Of a stretch of 55,875 bases of DNA, positions 33,565 to 41,699 are shown one piece after another. The DNA is from an uncultured Oscillospiraceae bacterium (GTDB lineage: Bacteria > Bacillota > Clostridia > Oscillospirales > Oscillospiraceae). Within the stretch, counting starts at the first letter, position 1, and every line of letters begins with the position of its first letter. The notes beneath the pieces are model-generated. The model had not been told where the DNA came from. It made no database searches and saw nothing but the letters and a program-made list of their open reading frames with translations. The position numbers and the translations under genes are program-made. The stretch covers positions 1 through 55,875 of the forward strand of contig CAKTHQ010000013.1 of NCBI GenBank assembly GCA_934565415.1, written 5' to 3'.

Positions 33565-34482
33565 TTACTTTTTTACGCTTTCGGTAATGCCCTCAGCAAG
33601 ACCCACAAGGCCCTGCATTTCGGAGGGAATGATGATCTTGGTGGCCTGGCCGTCGGCAATCTTCTGCATGGCCTCGATGGCCTTCAGCTTCAGTACATTG
33701 TCGTTGGGGGCCTTTTCGTTCAGCATTTCCAAAGAGTCGGCCAGGGCCTGCTGGACGGAACGGATGGCCTGAGCCTCGCCGTCGGCCTTCAGGATGGCGG
33801 CCTGCTTCTCTGCCTCGGCTCTCAGAATGGCAGCCTGCTTTTCGGCATCGGCCTTCAGGATGGCGGATTCCTTTTCGCCCTCGGCAATCAGAATGGCGGA
33901 CTTCTTCTGGCCCTCGGCCTGGAGGATGGACTGACGGCGGTCACGCTCGGCCTTCATCTGCTTCTCCATAGAGTTCTGGATGTCGGCGGGAGGCAGGATG
34001 TTCTTCAGCTCCACCCGGTTGACCTTGATGCCCCAGGGGTCGGTGGCATCGTCCAGAATGGCCCGCATCCGGGTATTGATGACGTCGCGGGAAGTCAGCG
34101 TCTGGTCCAGCTCCAGGTCGCCGATGATGTTCCGCAGGGTGGTGGCCGTCAGGGTCTCCATAGCCATCATGGGCTGCTCCACGCCGTAGCAGTAGAGCTT
34201 GGGATCCGTAATCTGAAAGTAGACCACGGTATCGATCTGCATGGTTACGTTGTCCTTGGTGATGACGGGCTGGGGGGGATAGTCCAGAACCTGTTCCTTC
34301 AGGCTCACCTTCCGGGCAATCCGGTCGATGAAGGGAACCTTAAAATGCATACCCACGCCCCATACGCTGTGGAAAGCGCCCAGCCGCTCTACCACATAGG
34401 CCCTGGACTGCTGGACCACGGCAATATTGCTTACGAGAATGACAAACGCGAGAACCAAGAGAATCAGAATAACAATGCCCAT
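33565..34482 (-). CDS. SPFH/Band 7 (stomatin-like) membrane protein
   Basis: 305 aa. One N-terminal membrane anchor (residues ~3-20) is followed by the SPFH domain (VVERLGAFHSVWGVGMHFKVPFID region) and then a long Ala/Glu/Lys-rich coiled coil (about 170-245, repeats of KADAEKQAAIL). Such proteins form oligomeric rings in membrane microdomains, often with an NfeD partner. Here the NfeD-like gene is immediately upstream, which fits the known pairing. Confidence 0.93.
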   Translation of the reverse strand: MGIVILILLVLAFVILVSNIAVVQQSRAYVVERLGAFHSVWGVGMHFKVPFIDRIARKVSLKEQVLDYPPQPVITKDNVTMQIDTVVYFQITDPKLYCYGVEQPMMAMETLTATTLRNIIGDLELDQTLTSRDVINTRMRAILDDATDPWGIKVNRVELKNILPPADIQNSMEKQMKAERDRRQSILQAEGQKKSAILIAEGEKESAILKADAEKQAAILRAEAEKQAAILKADGEAQAIRSVQQALADSLEMLNEKAPNDNVLKLKAIEAMQKIADGQATKIIIPSEMQGLVGLAEGITESVKK

Positions 34483-34505
34483 AAATACTTCCTCCTTCTA
34501 AAATA

Positions 34506-34955
34506 TCAGACAACTTCCGGAACGGATACCGGGCTGACCATCAGCTTAACGCCCTCGACCCGTTCAATTTTTACCACAGTTCCTTTGGGAATGTCCTTCC
34601 CATCGGTGCTGCGGGCACTCCAGACCATACCGCCTACCTTCACCTGTCCCTGGGAGAGCAGGTTCCGGATATCCTCCGTCACCGGGCACTCCTTTCCGAT
34701 GAGGGTATCCACGTTGGTCTTCTGAATGGATGGCGCAATGTACTTTTTCAGGAAGGGCCGCAGCAGTGCCAGCAGAATGGCCGACACCCCCGCAAAAAGC
34801 CCAACCTGCACCCACAGCCCCGCCCCCAGCAGTGCCGCAATAATGGCAGCCAAACAGCCGAAAGCAAACCACAGGGAAACCAGCGCCACGGTGGAGCCCT
34901 CCACCAGCAGGAAAAGGATCAGCAGCCCGATCCACATATAAGCAAAAAAGCCCAT
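34506..34955 (-). CDS. NfeD-like membrane protein
   Basis: 149 aa. Three hydrophobic segments (to ~75) precede a small beta-barrel (OB-like) C-terminal domain ending GTVVKIERVEGVKLMVSPV, the NfeD form. Short NfeD proteins partner SPFH proteins. ATG 34955 follows GGAGG, and a strong promoter sits 37-65 nt upstream. First gene of the NfeD-SPFH-DUF6440 operon. Confidence 0.9.
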   Translation of the reverse strand: MGFFAYMWIGLLILFLLVEGSTVALVSLWFAFGCLAAIIAALLGAGLWVQVGLFAGVSAILLALLRPFLKKYIAPSIQKTNVDTLIGKECPVTEDIRNLLSQGQVKVGGMVWSARSTDGKDIPKGTVVKIERVEGVKLMVSPVSVPEVV

Positions 34956-34991
34956 GTCCGTACCTCCTTCCGTCTCCTTGCTTATGTACAT

Positions 34992-35020
34992 ACTATACCA
35001 GTATGTGCGAAAACCGTCAA
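34992..35020 (-). promoter_or_regulatory. Predicted promoter of the NfeD-SPFH operon
   Basis: Minus strand: TTGACG, 17 bp, TATAGT. Confidence 0.75.
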
Positions 35021-35065
35021 TTGTTTTCGGAGCAAAATAGGGCGGTTTATTTTTCCGGAAGAAAC

Positions 35066-35101
35066 AGAAAACCGGCAGGGGCCGTCGCAGCCTCCTGCCG
35101 G
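35066..35101 (-). terminator. Terminator after the symporter gene
   Basis: Minus strand: CCGGCAGG / CCTGCCGG around a 14-nt loop, followed by TTTTC. Confidence 0.75.
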
Positions 35102-35116
35102 AATGGATATGTGGGA

Positions 35117-36346
35117 TTACTCCTTCGCCGCGGCCTTGGCTTCCCGCTTGTCTTCCATGTTGGAAACCACGATGGCGCAGGCGGCGTCGCCGGTGATGTT
35201 GACGGTGGTACGGCCCATATCAAAGATCCGGTCCACACCGGCAACCAGGGCGATGCCATCTACCGGCAGGCCCACGGAGGTCAGCACCATGGCCAGCATC
35301 ACCATGCCCGCGCCGGGAACACCGGCGGTGCCGATGGAGGCCAGGGTGGCAGTCAGAACGATGGTCAGCATCTGGGGCAGGGTCAGCTGAATGCCATAGC
35401 AGGAAGCAATGAAGATGGCGCAGACGCCCTGATAGATGGCGGTGCCGTCCATATTGATGGTGGCGCCCAGGGGCAGCACAAAGGAGGCAACCTCTTTCCT
35501 GGCTCCCAGCTTCTGGGTGCAGTCCAGGTTGATGGGCAGGGTGCCCACGGAGGAGGCACTGGAGAAGGCAAACATAATGGCAGGCATCATACCCTTAAAG
35601 AATTTGACCGGGCTCATACCGCCCATGGTCTTTACCGTCATGGAGTACACCAGCACCGCATGGAAGATGTAGCAGATATAGGCCGTCAGCAGTACCATAG
35701 CCAGAGAGCCGATGATGGCAGGGCCGTTGGTGGCGATGATGGGGCACAGCAGGCAGAACACACCAACGGGGGACAGCTTGAGAATCAGCTCCATGCACTT
35801 CATGAAAATGTCGTTCAGGTCGTTAAAGGCAGACACAACCCGGACATTCTTCTCGCCCACCAGGATAATGGAGAAGCCCATCAGGATGGCCATAACAATG
35901 ACCTGCAGCATATTGCCCTCCACCAGGGGCTTAAAGAAGTTGGAGGGGAAGATACCCACCAGGGTATCCATAAAGGATGTGGCAGCGCTGGCCTCGTAGG
36001 CCAGATCCGTAGTGGCGATTTTCGGGAACATCCCTTTAAACAGGCTGCCGCCCACAAGGCCGATGGCCACGGCAAAGGCTGTAGTGCACAGGTAGAAAAT
36101 CACCGTTTTCAGGCCGATGACTCCCACCTTGCGGATATCGCTCATGGAAATAATGCCGCACATGATGGAAAACAGCACAATGGGCACTACGATGAACTTA
36201 ACCAGGTTCAGGAAAATGGTGCCAAAGGGCTTGATGAAATTGTTTGCAAAGTCTGCCTGACCCTGGAGCAGGATACCGGCAAAAATCGCAAGCAGCGTGG
36301 CCACAAAAATCTGGGCCGCCAGGGACATTTTTTTCTTTTTCTCCAT
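35117..36346 (-). CDS. Dicarboxylate/amino acid:cation symporter (DAACS family)
   Basis: 409 aa, multi-spanning. The family's transport core is all present: hairpin 1 serine motif SSASSVGTLP, NMDGTAIYQG in TM7, hairpin 2 GTAGVPGAG, and TM8 DRIFDMGRTTVNITGD with the substrate Asp/Arg/Asn set. Substrates of relatives are glutamate, aspartate, serine/threonine or C4-dicarboxylates; I cannot tell which. ATG 36346 (11 nt after AAAGGA) is preferred over an ATG at 36358 that would overlap its own binding site. Monocistronic with a strong promoter. Confidence 0.92.
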   Translation of the reverse strand: MEKKKKMSLAAQIFVATLLAIFAGILLQGQADFANNFIKPFGTIFLNLVKFIVVPIVLFSIMCGIISMSDIRKVGVIGLKTVIFYLCTTAFAVAIGLVGGSLFKGMFPKIATTDLAYEASAATSFMDTLVGIFPSNFFKPLVEGNMLQVIVMAILMGFSIILVGEKNVRVVSAFNDLNDIFMKCMELILKLSPVGVFCLLCPIIATNGPAIIGSLAMVLLTAYICYIFHAVLVYSMTVKTMGGMSPVKFFKGMMPAIMFAFSSASSVGTLPINLDCTQKLGARKEVASFVLPLGATINMDGTAIYQGVCAIFIASCYGIQLTLPQMLTIVLTATLASIGTAGVPGAGMVMLAMVLTSVGLPVDGIALVAGVDRIFDMGRTTVNITGDAACAIVVSNMEDKREAKAAAKE

Positions 36347-36406
36347 AGCAATGCACATCCTTTGAATTTTTGTTGAACAGCTCTTGCATCTTGCAAGGGT
36401 GTTCTC

Positions 36407-36435
36407 ATTATAGCGCCATAGAGTCGGTAACGCAA
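36407..36435 (-). promoter_or_regulatory. Predicted promoter of the symporter gene
   Basis: Minus strand: TTGCGT, 17 bp, TATAAT. The leader contains a small palindrome CTTGCA-TCT-TGCAAG (36383-36397), a possible operator or hairpin. Confidence 0.75.
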
Positions 36436-36483
36436 GGCCTTTGTGAATTATTTTTGAATTTTCTTTGAAAACATCCTGCAAAA

Positions 36484-37272
36484 TCAGGATATCCCCGCAA
36501 ACAGCTCCTGCAAAGAGCCAAAGCGGTAGCCGGCCTGCTCCCAGTGGGTCAGCAGGTCATCCAGAATTTCCGCATTGGTCCGGGAGGTGGAGTGCAGCAA
36601 AACCACCGCCCCGGGATGGGTCCGGGGCAGAAGCTTCCGGAAAGCCTCTTCCCGGGTGGGCTGGGCATCGTTTTTCCAGTCCACATAGGCAAGACTCCAA
36701 AATACCGTTTTATAGCCCAGCTCCTTGGCCATGCGCAGGTTGTCCTGGCTGTATACCCCCTGGGGCGGGCGGTAGTATTTGGGCAGATCCTTTCCGGTGG
36801 TCTCCCGGAACAGGTCCTCCAAATCCGTCAATTCTTTTGAAAAGGTCTCCTTGTCCGATAGTTTGGACATATCATAGTGGTGCATGGTGTGGTTGCCTAC
36901 GATGTGGCCCTCCTCCACCATTCGCCGGACCAGGTCCGCATTGCGCTGGATGTAGTTCCCCACCAGGAAAAAGGCGGCGGATACCCGGTGCTTTTTCAGG
37001 GTATCCAGTATTTTCTCCGTGGAGCCGTTTTCGTAGCCCGCGTCAAAGGTCAGGTACAGTACCTTTTCCCGGGTATCCCCCAGGTAGACCGCATCGTACT
37101 GCCGCAGCTGCTCCGTTCCCGCATTGCCTACAGGCGCCGTGCCCTCCTGCCGGAAGCTCAGGCCCCAGGCCGCGGTAGGCACCACGCTCTCGTAAAATAC
37201 CCGCACCACCCCCAGCATCGTCAGCGCAATCGCCGCCAGAAAAATTGCCGTGTCCCGTTTGCCGATTGCCAT
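36484..37272 (-). CDS. pdaA: Delta-lactam-forming polysaccharide deacetylase, PdaA-like
   Basis: 262 aa. One N-terminal membrane anchor or signal is followed by a CE4 domain. The motif LTFDAGYENG (Ala in place of the second Asp), HTMHHYD, YYRPPQGVYS and VVLLHSTSRTNAEIL are characteristic of PdaA, which deacetylates N-acetylmuramic acid so that cortex muramic-delta-lactam can form in spores. ATG 37272 follows GGAAGG. This implies sporulation capacity or its remnants; other sporulation genes are not in this window. A weak hairpin overlaps the stop codon (36473-36490). Confidence 0.9.
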   Translation of the reverse strand: MAIGKRDTAIFLAAIALTMLGVVRVFYESVVPTAAWGLSFRQEGTAPVGNAGTEQLRQYDAVYLGDTREKVLYLTFDAGYENGSTEKILDTLKKHRVSAAFFLVGNYIQRNADLVRRMVEEGHIVGNHTMHHYDMSKLSDKETFSKELTDLEDLFRETTGKDLPKYYRPPQGVYSQDNLRMAKELGYKTVFWSLAYVDWKNDAQPTREEAFRKLLPRTHPGAVVLLHSTSRTNAEILDDLLTHWEQAGYRFGSLQELFAGIS

Positions 37273-37353
37273 ACGCCTTCCCCCTTTGGGCACAGCCTAT
37301 GCATTTCCACCGCCCCGGTATGCGCGAAAATTTTTTGAAAATTCCCCTAAAAT

Positions 37354-37386
37354 CCTATTGACAAAATAGGCATTAGGTGGTATCAT
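37354..37386 (+). promoter_or_regulatory. Consensus promoter of cysK with an overlapping inverted repeat
   Basis: TTGACA (37358-37363), 17 bp, TATCAT (37381-37386). The inverted repeat CCTATT-N5-AATAGG (37354-37370) overlaps the -35 box, the position of a typical repressor site. A CymR/Rrf2-type regulator of cysteine genes is a natural candidate but unproven. Confidence 0.8.
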
Positions 37387-37418
37387 ACAGCCATCCAATC
37401 CCACGGAGGATGATAACC

Positions 37419-37445
37419 ATGAAGCATCCCGAATTTCGATGTTGA
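37419..37445 (+). CDS. Putative cysteine leader peptide MKHPEFRC
   Basis: Eight codons, ATG to TGA, ending with a Cys codon immediately before the stop. GGAGG (37405-37409) lies 9 nt upstream, an ideal binding site. It lies about 25 nt after the predicted transcription start and 60 nt before cysK. A 7-bp inverted repeat CAATCAA / TTGATTG follows between it and cysK. The arrangement suggests that ribosome stalling or termination at the Cys codon senses Cys-tRNA and affects cysK. No terminator/antiterminator pair is obvious, so the mechanism could be translational coupling. It could be a chance ORF. Confidence 0.55.
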   Translation: MKHPEFRC

Positions 37446-37505
37446 CTTCCCAATCAAGAAACCAAGCACCACACTTTGATTGAAAATTTGAAAGGAAGTA
37501 ATCTT

Positions 37506-38444
37506 ATGTCTAACATTTATACCTCTGCTGACCAGCTCATCGGAAAGACCCCCCTGCTGGAGCTGACCCATATCGAAAAGGAAGAGAAGCTGGAGGCCAA
37601 GATCCTGGCCAAGCTGGAGTACTTCAATCCCGCCGGTTCCGTGAAGGACCGGATTGCCAAGTCCATCATCGACGAGGCCGAGCGCTCCGGCGCCCTGAAG
37701 CCCGGCGCCACCCTGATTGAGCCCACCTCCGGCAACACCGGCATCGGCCTGGCCTCCGTGGCAGCCGCCCGGGGCTACAAGCTGATTATCGTCATGCCCG
37801 ACACCATGAGCGTGGAGCGCCGTCAGCTCATCAAGGCCTACGGTGCCGAGCTGGTCCTGTCCGAAGGCGCCAAGGGTATGAAGGGGGCCATAGCCAAGGC
37901 CGACGAGCTGGCCGCCCAGATCCCCGGCAGCTTCATCCCCGGCCAGTTTGTGAACCCCGCCAACCCCAAGGCCCACTTTGAAACCACCGGCCCCGAAATC
38001 TACGAGGATACCGACGGCCAGGTTGACATCTTTGTAGCCGGTGTCGGCACCGGCGGCACCATCACCGGCGTGGGCGAATATCTGAAGAGCAAGAAGCCGG
38101 AAGTAAAGGTTGTGGCCGTAGAGCCCGCCACCTCCCCCGTTCTGTCCACCGGTGTGGCCGGCCCCCACAAGATTCAGGGCATCGGCGCAGGCTTTGTCCC
38201 CAAGGTTCTGAACACCAAGGTCTACGACGAGATTATCCCCGTAGCCAACGAGGATGCCTTCGCTAGCGGCAAGCTGATTGGCAAAAAGGAAGGCGTGCTG
38301 GTGGGCATCTCCTCCGGCGCCGCCGTGTGGGCCGCTATCGAGCTTGCCAAGCGGCCGGAGAACAAGGGCAAGAACATCGTGGTCCTGCTGCCCGATACCG
38401 GCGACCGCTACCTGTCCACCCCCTTGTTTGCGGACAATAAGTAA
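37506..38444 (+). CDS. cysK: Cysteine synthase (O-acetylserine sulfhydrylase)
   Basis: 312 aa, fold type II PLP enzyme. It makes L-cysteine from O-acetyl-L-serine and sulfide. The PLP lysine is K47 in NPAGSVKDR; the substrate loop is TSGNTG (74-79); the phosphate-binding glycine loop is [13 protein letters not shown]-pyridine Ser lies in [12 protein letters not shown] 37506 with GAAAGGAAG upstream; a longer in-frame start at 37476 has no binding site. It has its own promoter, leader ORF and terminator. Confidence 0.96.
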   Translation: MSNIYTSADQLIGKTPLLELTHIEKEEKLEAKILAKLEYFNPAGSVKDRIAKSIIDEAERSGALKPGATLIEPTSGNTGIGLASVAAARGYKLIIVMPDTMSVERRQLIKAYGAELVLSEGAKGMKGAIAKADELAAQIPGSFIPGQFVNPANPKAHFETTGPEIYEDTDGQVDIFVAGVGTGGTITGVGEYLKSKKPEVKVVAVEPATSPVLSTGVAGPHKIQGIGAGFVPKVLNTKVYDEIIPVANEDAFASGKLIGKKEGVLVGISSGAAVWAAIELAKRPENKGKNIVVLLPDTGDRYLSTPLFADNK

Positions 38445-38455
38445 ATTTGTTTTTC

Positions 38456-38493
38456 AAAAGGACGCACTGCTTAAAAGGCGGTGCGTCCTTTTT
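38456..38493 (+). terminator. Terminator after cysK
   Basis: AAAAGGACGCAC / GTGCGTCCTTTTT, an 11-bp stem, T5 tail, 12 nt after the stop. Confidence 0.92.
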
Positions 38494-38575
38494 GCGGCGG
38501 TGCGGCAGAGGGGCGCCGCATCTCCGGCCGGGAAATATTTCAACTTTTTTTGTATATGTTTATTTTGAAAAAGGC

Positions 38576-38604
38576 TTGCATGGACCTCTTCCCCATGGTA
38601 TAAT
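38576..38604 (+). promoter_or_regulatory. Predicted promoter of the ROK gene
   Basis: TTGCAT, 17 bp, TATAAT on the + strand; 50 nt leader before ATG 38658. Confidence 0.8.
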
Positions 38605-38657
38605 GCCAAGTAGACTCGCACAGACGGGTCTTTTCTTTCGAATGGAGGTTTTTCGCT

Positions 38658-40040
38658 ATGGAATATCTCGGCGTTTCCTACGAATATAAAAATGCCCCCA
38701 GGCTGGACCCGGGGTTTATCCCCTTCGGTGTCTGGCGGGAAAGCTATCTGAAAGGGGCGGAGCAGCCCCTGGCCATCGCGGTGGAGCGGAACGAGGGAAA
38801 AATCACCGTCCGCAAAACAAAGATTCACGGTACCCCGGAATTTGCCCAGGCGGATTACCGGTATGTAGAGCGGATGGTTAAGTTCCTGCTGTGGTCCATC
38901 GGCGGCTTCCGCATTTATATCTGCGGCTGCCCTGCCATCGCCAAGCAGATGCAGGCAGACTATTGCCCCGGGGGCAAACGGGCCTTTGACTTTGATTTCT
39001 TCCAGAAGCTCTATGAGCGGGACCTGGAAATTCTGGATTTACCTCTGGACCAATGCCCCCGGCCCAACGAGGCTCCCCGGCCTCTGGGCGGCCATCTGGA
39101 CGGCTGCCGCATCGGCTTTGATGCCGGTGGCTCGGACCGGAAGGTCTCCGCAGTCATCAACGGGGAATGCGTGTATACCGAAGAAGTGGTATGGTTCCCC
39201 AAGCTGAACGAGGACCCCGGTTACCAGTACGGAGAAATCGTGAAAGCCTTCCGCACCGCCGCATCCAAAATGCCCCGGGTGGACGCCATCGGCGTATCCT
39301 CCGCCGGTGTGTTTATCGGCAATGCCCCAATGGTCTCCACGATTTTTTACAAGGTTCCCCGAAGCCGGTGGAGTGAAGTAAAAACCTGCTACGACCGGGC
39401 AGCAAAAGAAATCGGGGATGTGCCCATCATCGTCGCCAACGACGGGGATGTATCCGCTCTGGCCGGCGCCATGGGCTTGAACGCAGGCCGGATTATGGGC
39501 GTAGCCATGGGCACCAGTGAAGCCGTAGGCTATGTGGATAAGGATAAAAACGTACTGGGCTGGGTCTCCGAGCTGGCCTTTGCGCCGGTAGACCTGAACG
39601 AGGAGGCCATGCGGGACGAATGGTCCACGGATATTGGCGCAGGCTGTAAGTATTTTTCCCAGGATGCCGTTTCCAAGCTGGCTCCCAGGGCGGGCATTCG
39701 GCTGGACGACAGCCTGTCCCCTGCGGAACAGTTAAAGGTGGTTCAGGCCCTGGCCGAGGAATCGGACCCCAGAGCCCTGCAGGTATTCGAGGACATTGGC
39801 GTGTACTTTGCCCATACGGTGGTGCTGTACGCCCAGTTTTACGACATTGAAAAAATCATCCTCATGGGCCGGGTCATGTCCGCCCGGGGGGGCGAAGTGA
39901 TTCTGGAAACCGCCAGGAGGGTATTGGCCGAGGACCATCCGGAGCTGGCCCGGCGCATCACCCTGATGCTGCCGGACGAGAAGACCCGCCGCATCGGCCA
40001 GGCCGTAGCAGCCGCCAGCCTGCCGGAGATCAATAAATAA
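38658..40040 (+). CDS. ROK-family protein (ASKHA fold) with ~145-aa N-terminal extension
   Basis: 460 aa. From about residue 150 the ROK core starts with GFDAGGSDRKVSAVIN (ATP-phosphate loop, with DAGGSD in place of DxGGT). The catalytic Asp is in VANDGDVSALAG, and GVAMGTSEAVGYV is the second nucleotide motif. The usual ROK zinc motif (CxCGxxGC) is absent. The N-terminal ~145 residues match no domain I know (GVWRESYL..., ICGCPAIAK). It could be a sugar kinase or a sugar-sensing protein; there is no DNA-binding helix-turn-helix, which argues against a NagC-like repressor. GGAGG precedes the start. Monocistronic. Confidence 0.75.
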   Translation: MEYLGVSYEYKNAPRLDPGFIPFGVWRESYLKGAEQPLAIAVERNEGKITVRKTKIHGTPEFAQADYRYVERMVKFLLWSIGGFRIYICGCPAIAKQMQADYCPGGKRAFDFDFFQKLYERDLEILDLPLDQCPRPNEAPRPLGGHLDGCRIGFDAGGSDRKVSAVINGECVYTEEVVWFPKLNEDPGYQYGEIVKAFRTAASKMPRVDAIGVSSAGVFIGNAPMVSTIFYKVPRSRWSEVKTCYDRAAKEIGDVPIIVANDGDVSALAGAMGLNAGRIMGVAMGTSEAVGYVDKDKNVLGWVSELAFAPVDLNEEAMRDEWSTDIGAGCKYFSQDAVSKLAPRAGIRLDDSLSPAEQLKVVQALAEESDPRALQVFEDIGVYFAHTVVLYAQFYDIEKIILMGRVMSARGGEVILETARRVLAEDHPELARRITLMLPDEKTRRIGQAVAAASLPEINK

Positions 40041-40043
40041 ACT

Positions 40044-40077
40044 GGAAAGGGACTGTTGCAAAAACAGCCCCTTTTCT
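40044..40077 (+). terminator. Terminator after the ROK gene
   Basis: AAAGGG-A-CTGTT / AACAG-C-CCCTTTTC followed by TTTC. It starts 4 nt after the stop codon. Confidence 0.85.
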
Positions 40078-40080
40078 TTC

Positions 40081-40162
40081 TCCGCCACAGCGTTTTCGCA
40101 TGGCGGAAAGCCATATTTTTTACCGCACAGGCGATATTTCCCCCGTCCAAAGGGCGGATTTC
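40081..40162 (+). repeat. ~82-bp intergenic palindromic repeat, copy 1
   Basis: Its 64-bp core (40099-40162) matches the reverse complement of 45319-45382 with only five differences. It contains TGGCGGA hairpins at both ends and a further inverted repeat (CCGTCC-AAA-GGGCGG). The second copy flanks the kinase-nucleotidyltransferase gene in the opposite orientation. No ORF inside. Confidence 0.75.
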
Positions 40163-40191
40163 TCCGGGACTGCTGCACAGCAGCCCCGTTT

Positions 40192-41067
40192 TTATTGCTC
40201 CCCCTCGTGCAGCAGCATAGGGGTCATCAGAGGCTTTTGCATCATCTCCGAAAAATGGGCGCACTTTACAAGGAATGCATAGTAGATGTTTTTCCCGCAG
40301 CCCAGCAGGGTTTCCGCGTTGCCCATGCCCTTGGAGAAGATCACATCGGAATGCTCAAAGGCCTCCTTAGCTTCCTTGCCCAAAAGCTCCGGATAGGTGC
40401 CGGTAACCAGATTGCCGTTGTCAATAACCGGGAAGGGAATCCCGGCTGCGGCGGCATCCTCCCGGGTAGCATCGTTGGCGGCAATCCCGCCCCGGACGCA
40501 GAAGGTAACGGAAAGCTCCGGATAAGCCTTGTGCAGTTCCTCGGCCAGTACCCGGTCGAAGACAATTTCTCCGGCGTTGTCCGTCAAGTAAAGAAGGGTC
40601 TTGCTCTTTGCCAGGCAGGCCCGGAAGGAAGCATAGGTATTGGCATCGACGGAAATGTCAGCCGCCTTGTCCAGCATCTGCTGCAAATCCTGAAAGCTGA
40701 CCTTTCCCTGCAAAGCGGAAAAATCCAGATAATTGCCCAGAATGGCAAACTGCAGTCCGGCGTAAATAGGATCCTGCGCCTGCTCCACCCGCCGGCGGAC
40801 ATCCTCCAAATGGGCCAGAGCGAAGGCGTTTGCCTGCTCCTTTTCCGCCCGATAGCGGTCCAGAGGCACGCCATACATATCGTAAAGCAGCTGGCTGGTT
40901 TTGGGGTCCATACAGGGAGACGGTGCCTCCGGCGGCTGCTCCAGAAGGAAGCCCATCCAGCGGCGGATAAATTCGGTAGCCTTTTCTTCGCTGCCCAGGG
41001 ACCGCACCAGCTTCAGGTTCCGCTGCAGCTGGCAGTCCATGCAGTAGGTATCCATAGGAATGCTCAT
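40192..41067 (-). CDS. DUF89/ARMT1-like damage-control phosphatase
   Basis: 291 aa. The metal-binding motif YLTDNAGEIVFD is the DUF89 hallmark, and an N-terminal Cys pair (C9 and C12 in YCMDCQLQRN) is typical of the bacterial subgroup. DUF89 enzymes hydrolyse reactive or side-product sugar phosphates. It overlaps the upstream HAD gene by 4 bp (ATGA). The four-gene operon with HAD, udk and murI suggests phosphate-ester clean-up, but there is no direct link to nucleosides. Confidence 0.85.
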   Translation of the reverse strand: MSIPMDTYCMDCQLQRNLKLVRSLGSEEKATEFIRRWMGFLLEQPPEAPSPCMDPKTSQLLYDMYGVPLDRYRAEKEQANAFALAHLEDVRRRVEQAQDPIYAGLQFAILGNYLDFSALQGKVSFQDLQQMLDKAADISVDANTYASFRACLAKSKTLLYLTDNAGEIVFDRVLAEELHKAYPELSVTFCVRGGIAANDATREDAAAAGIPFPVIDNGNLVTGTYPELLGKEAKEAFEHSDVIFSKGMGNAETLLGCGKNIYYAFLVKCAHFSEMMQKPLMTPMLLHEGEQ

Positions 41068-41699
41068 ATCGTCTTCTCCTTTGCAAGGGCCGCCAGCTCC
41101 CGGAGGCTGCCAATGCGGTAATCATATTTTTCCGGAGTGCCAAAGCCGTAAGCGGCCCATACAAAGGGCAGGCCCGCAGAGTATGCGGCTTCCATATCCC
41201 CCTGGGTGTCGCCAATGTAGCAGGCCGAGGAAATCCGGTATTTCTCCAGCAGGCGCCGGATCGTCTCCCCCTTGGGGGCATGGGTATCTCCGTAGCACAG
41301 GAAGCCGGAGAAAAAGGGCCGGATGCCCAGCTTCTCCATGCACAGCTCCGGGTAGCCCTTCTGGCTGTTGCTGACAATAAAGAGGCGGTGGGTTTTGGAA
41401 AGGGCTTCCAGGGTTTCTGCCACACCGGGATAGCCAATCCGGCAGGGATTCTCCTCCAGATGGCGGTTTTCCCGGTCCATACACCGCTCCATCAGGGGAT
41501 AGCGGCGGCTTTCCGGCAGGTCCGGGAACATCCGGTCCGCGATCTCCGCCATGGTTTTCCCAAACAGGGGCTTCAGAATCTCCGCATTTACAAAGTACCG
41601 CTCCAGGCCCTCGTCTTTTAATTGCAGGTTGTAGCCCTCGGCCACCAGAGCCCGGGAGTCCCACAGAGTCCCGTCAATATCAAAGATCAGACTTTCCAA
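41064..41699 (-). CDS. HAD-superfamily phosphatase (phosphoglycolate phosphatase-like)
   Basis: 211 aa. Motif I is FDIDGTLWDS, with nucleophile Asp. Motif II is IVSNSQ, motif IV is YIGDTQGDMEAA, and the cap domain lies between residues 20 and 90. It overlaps udk by 20 bp and DUF89 by 4 bp. The substrate is unknown. Confidence 0.88.
   Translation of the reverse strand: MESLIFDIDGTLWDSRALVAEGYNLQLKDEGLERYFVNAEILKPLFGKTMAEIADRMFPDLPESRRYPLMERCMDRENRHLEENPCRIGYPGVAETLEALSKTHRLFIVSNSQKGYPELCMEKLGIRPFFSGFLCYGDTHAPKGETIRRLLEKYRISSACYIGDTQGDMEAAYSAGLPFVWAAYGFGTPEKYDYRIGSLRELAALAKEKTI

Noticed and set aside
37387..37505. Cys T-box leader upstream of cysK
   Set aside because: No T-box sequence or terminator is visible; the leader ORF is a better explanation.
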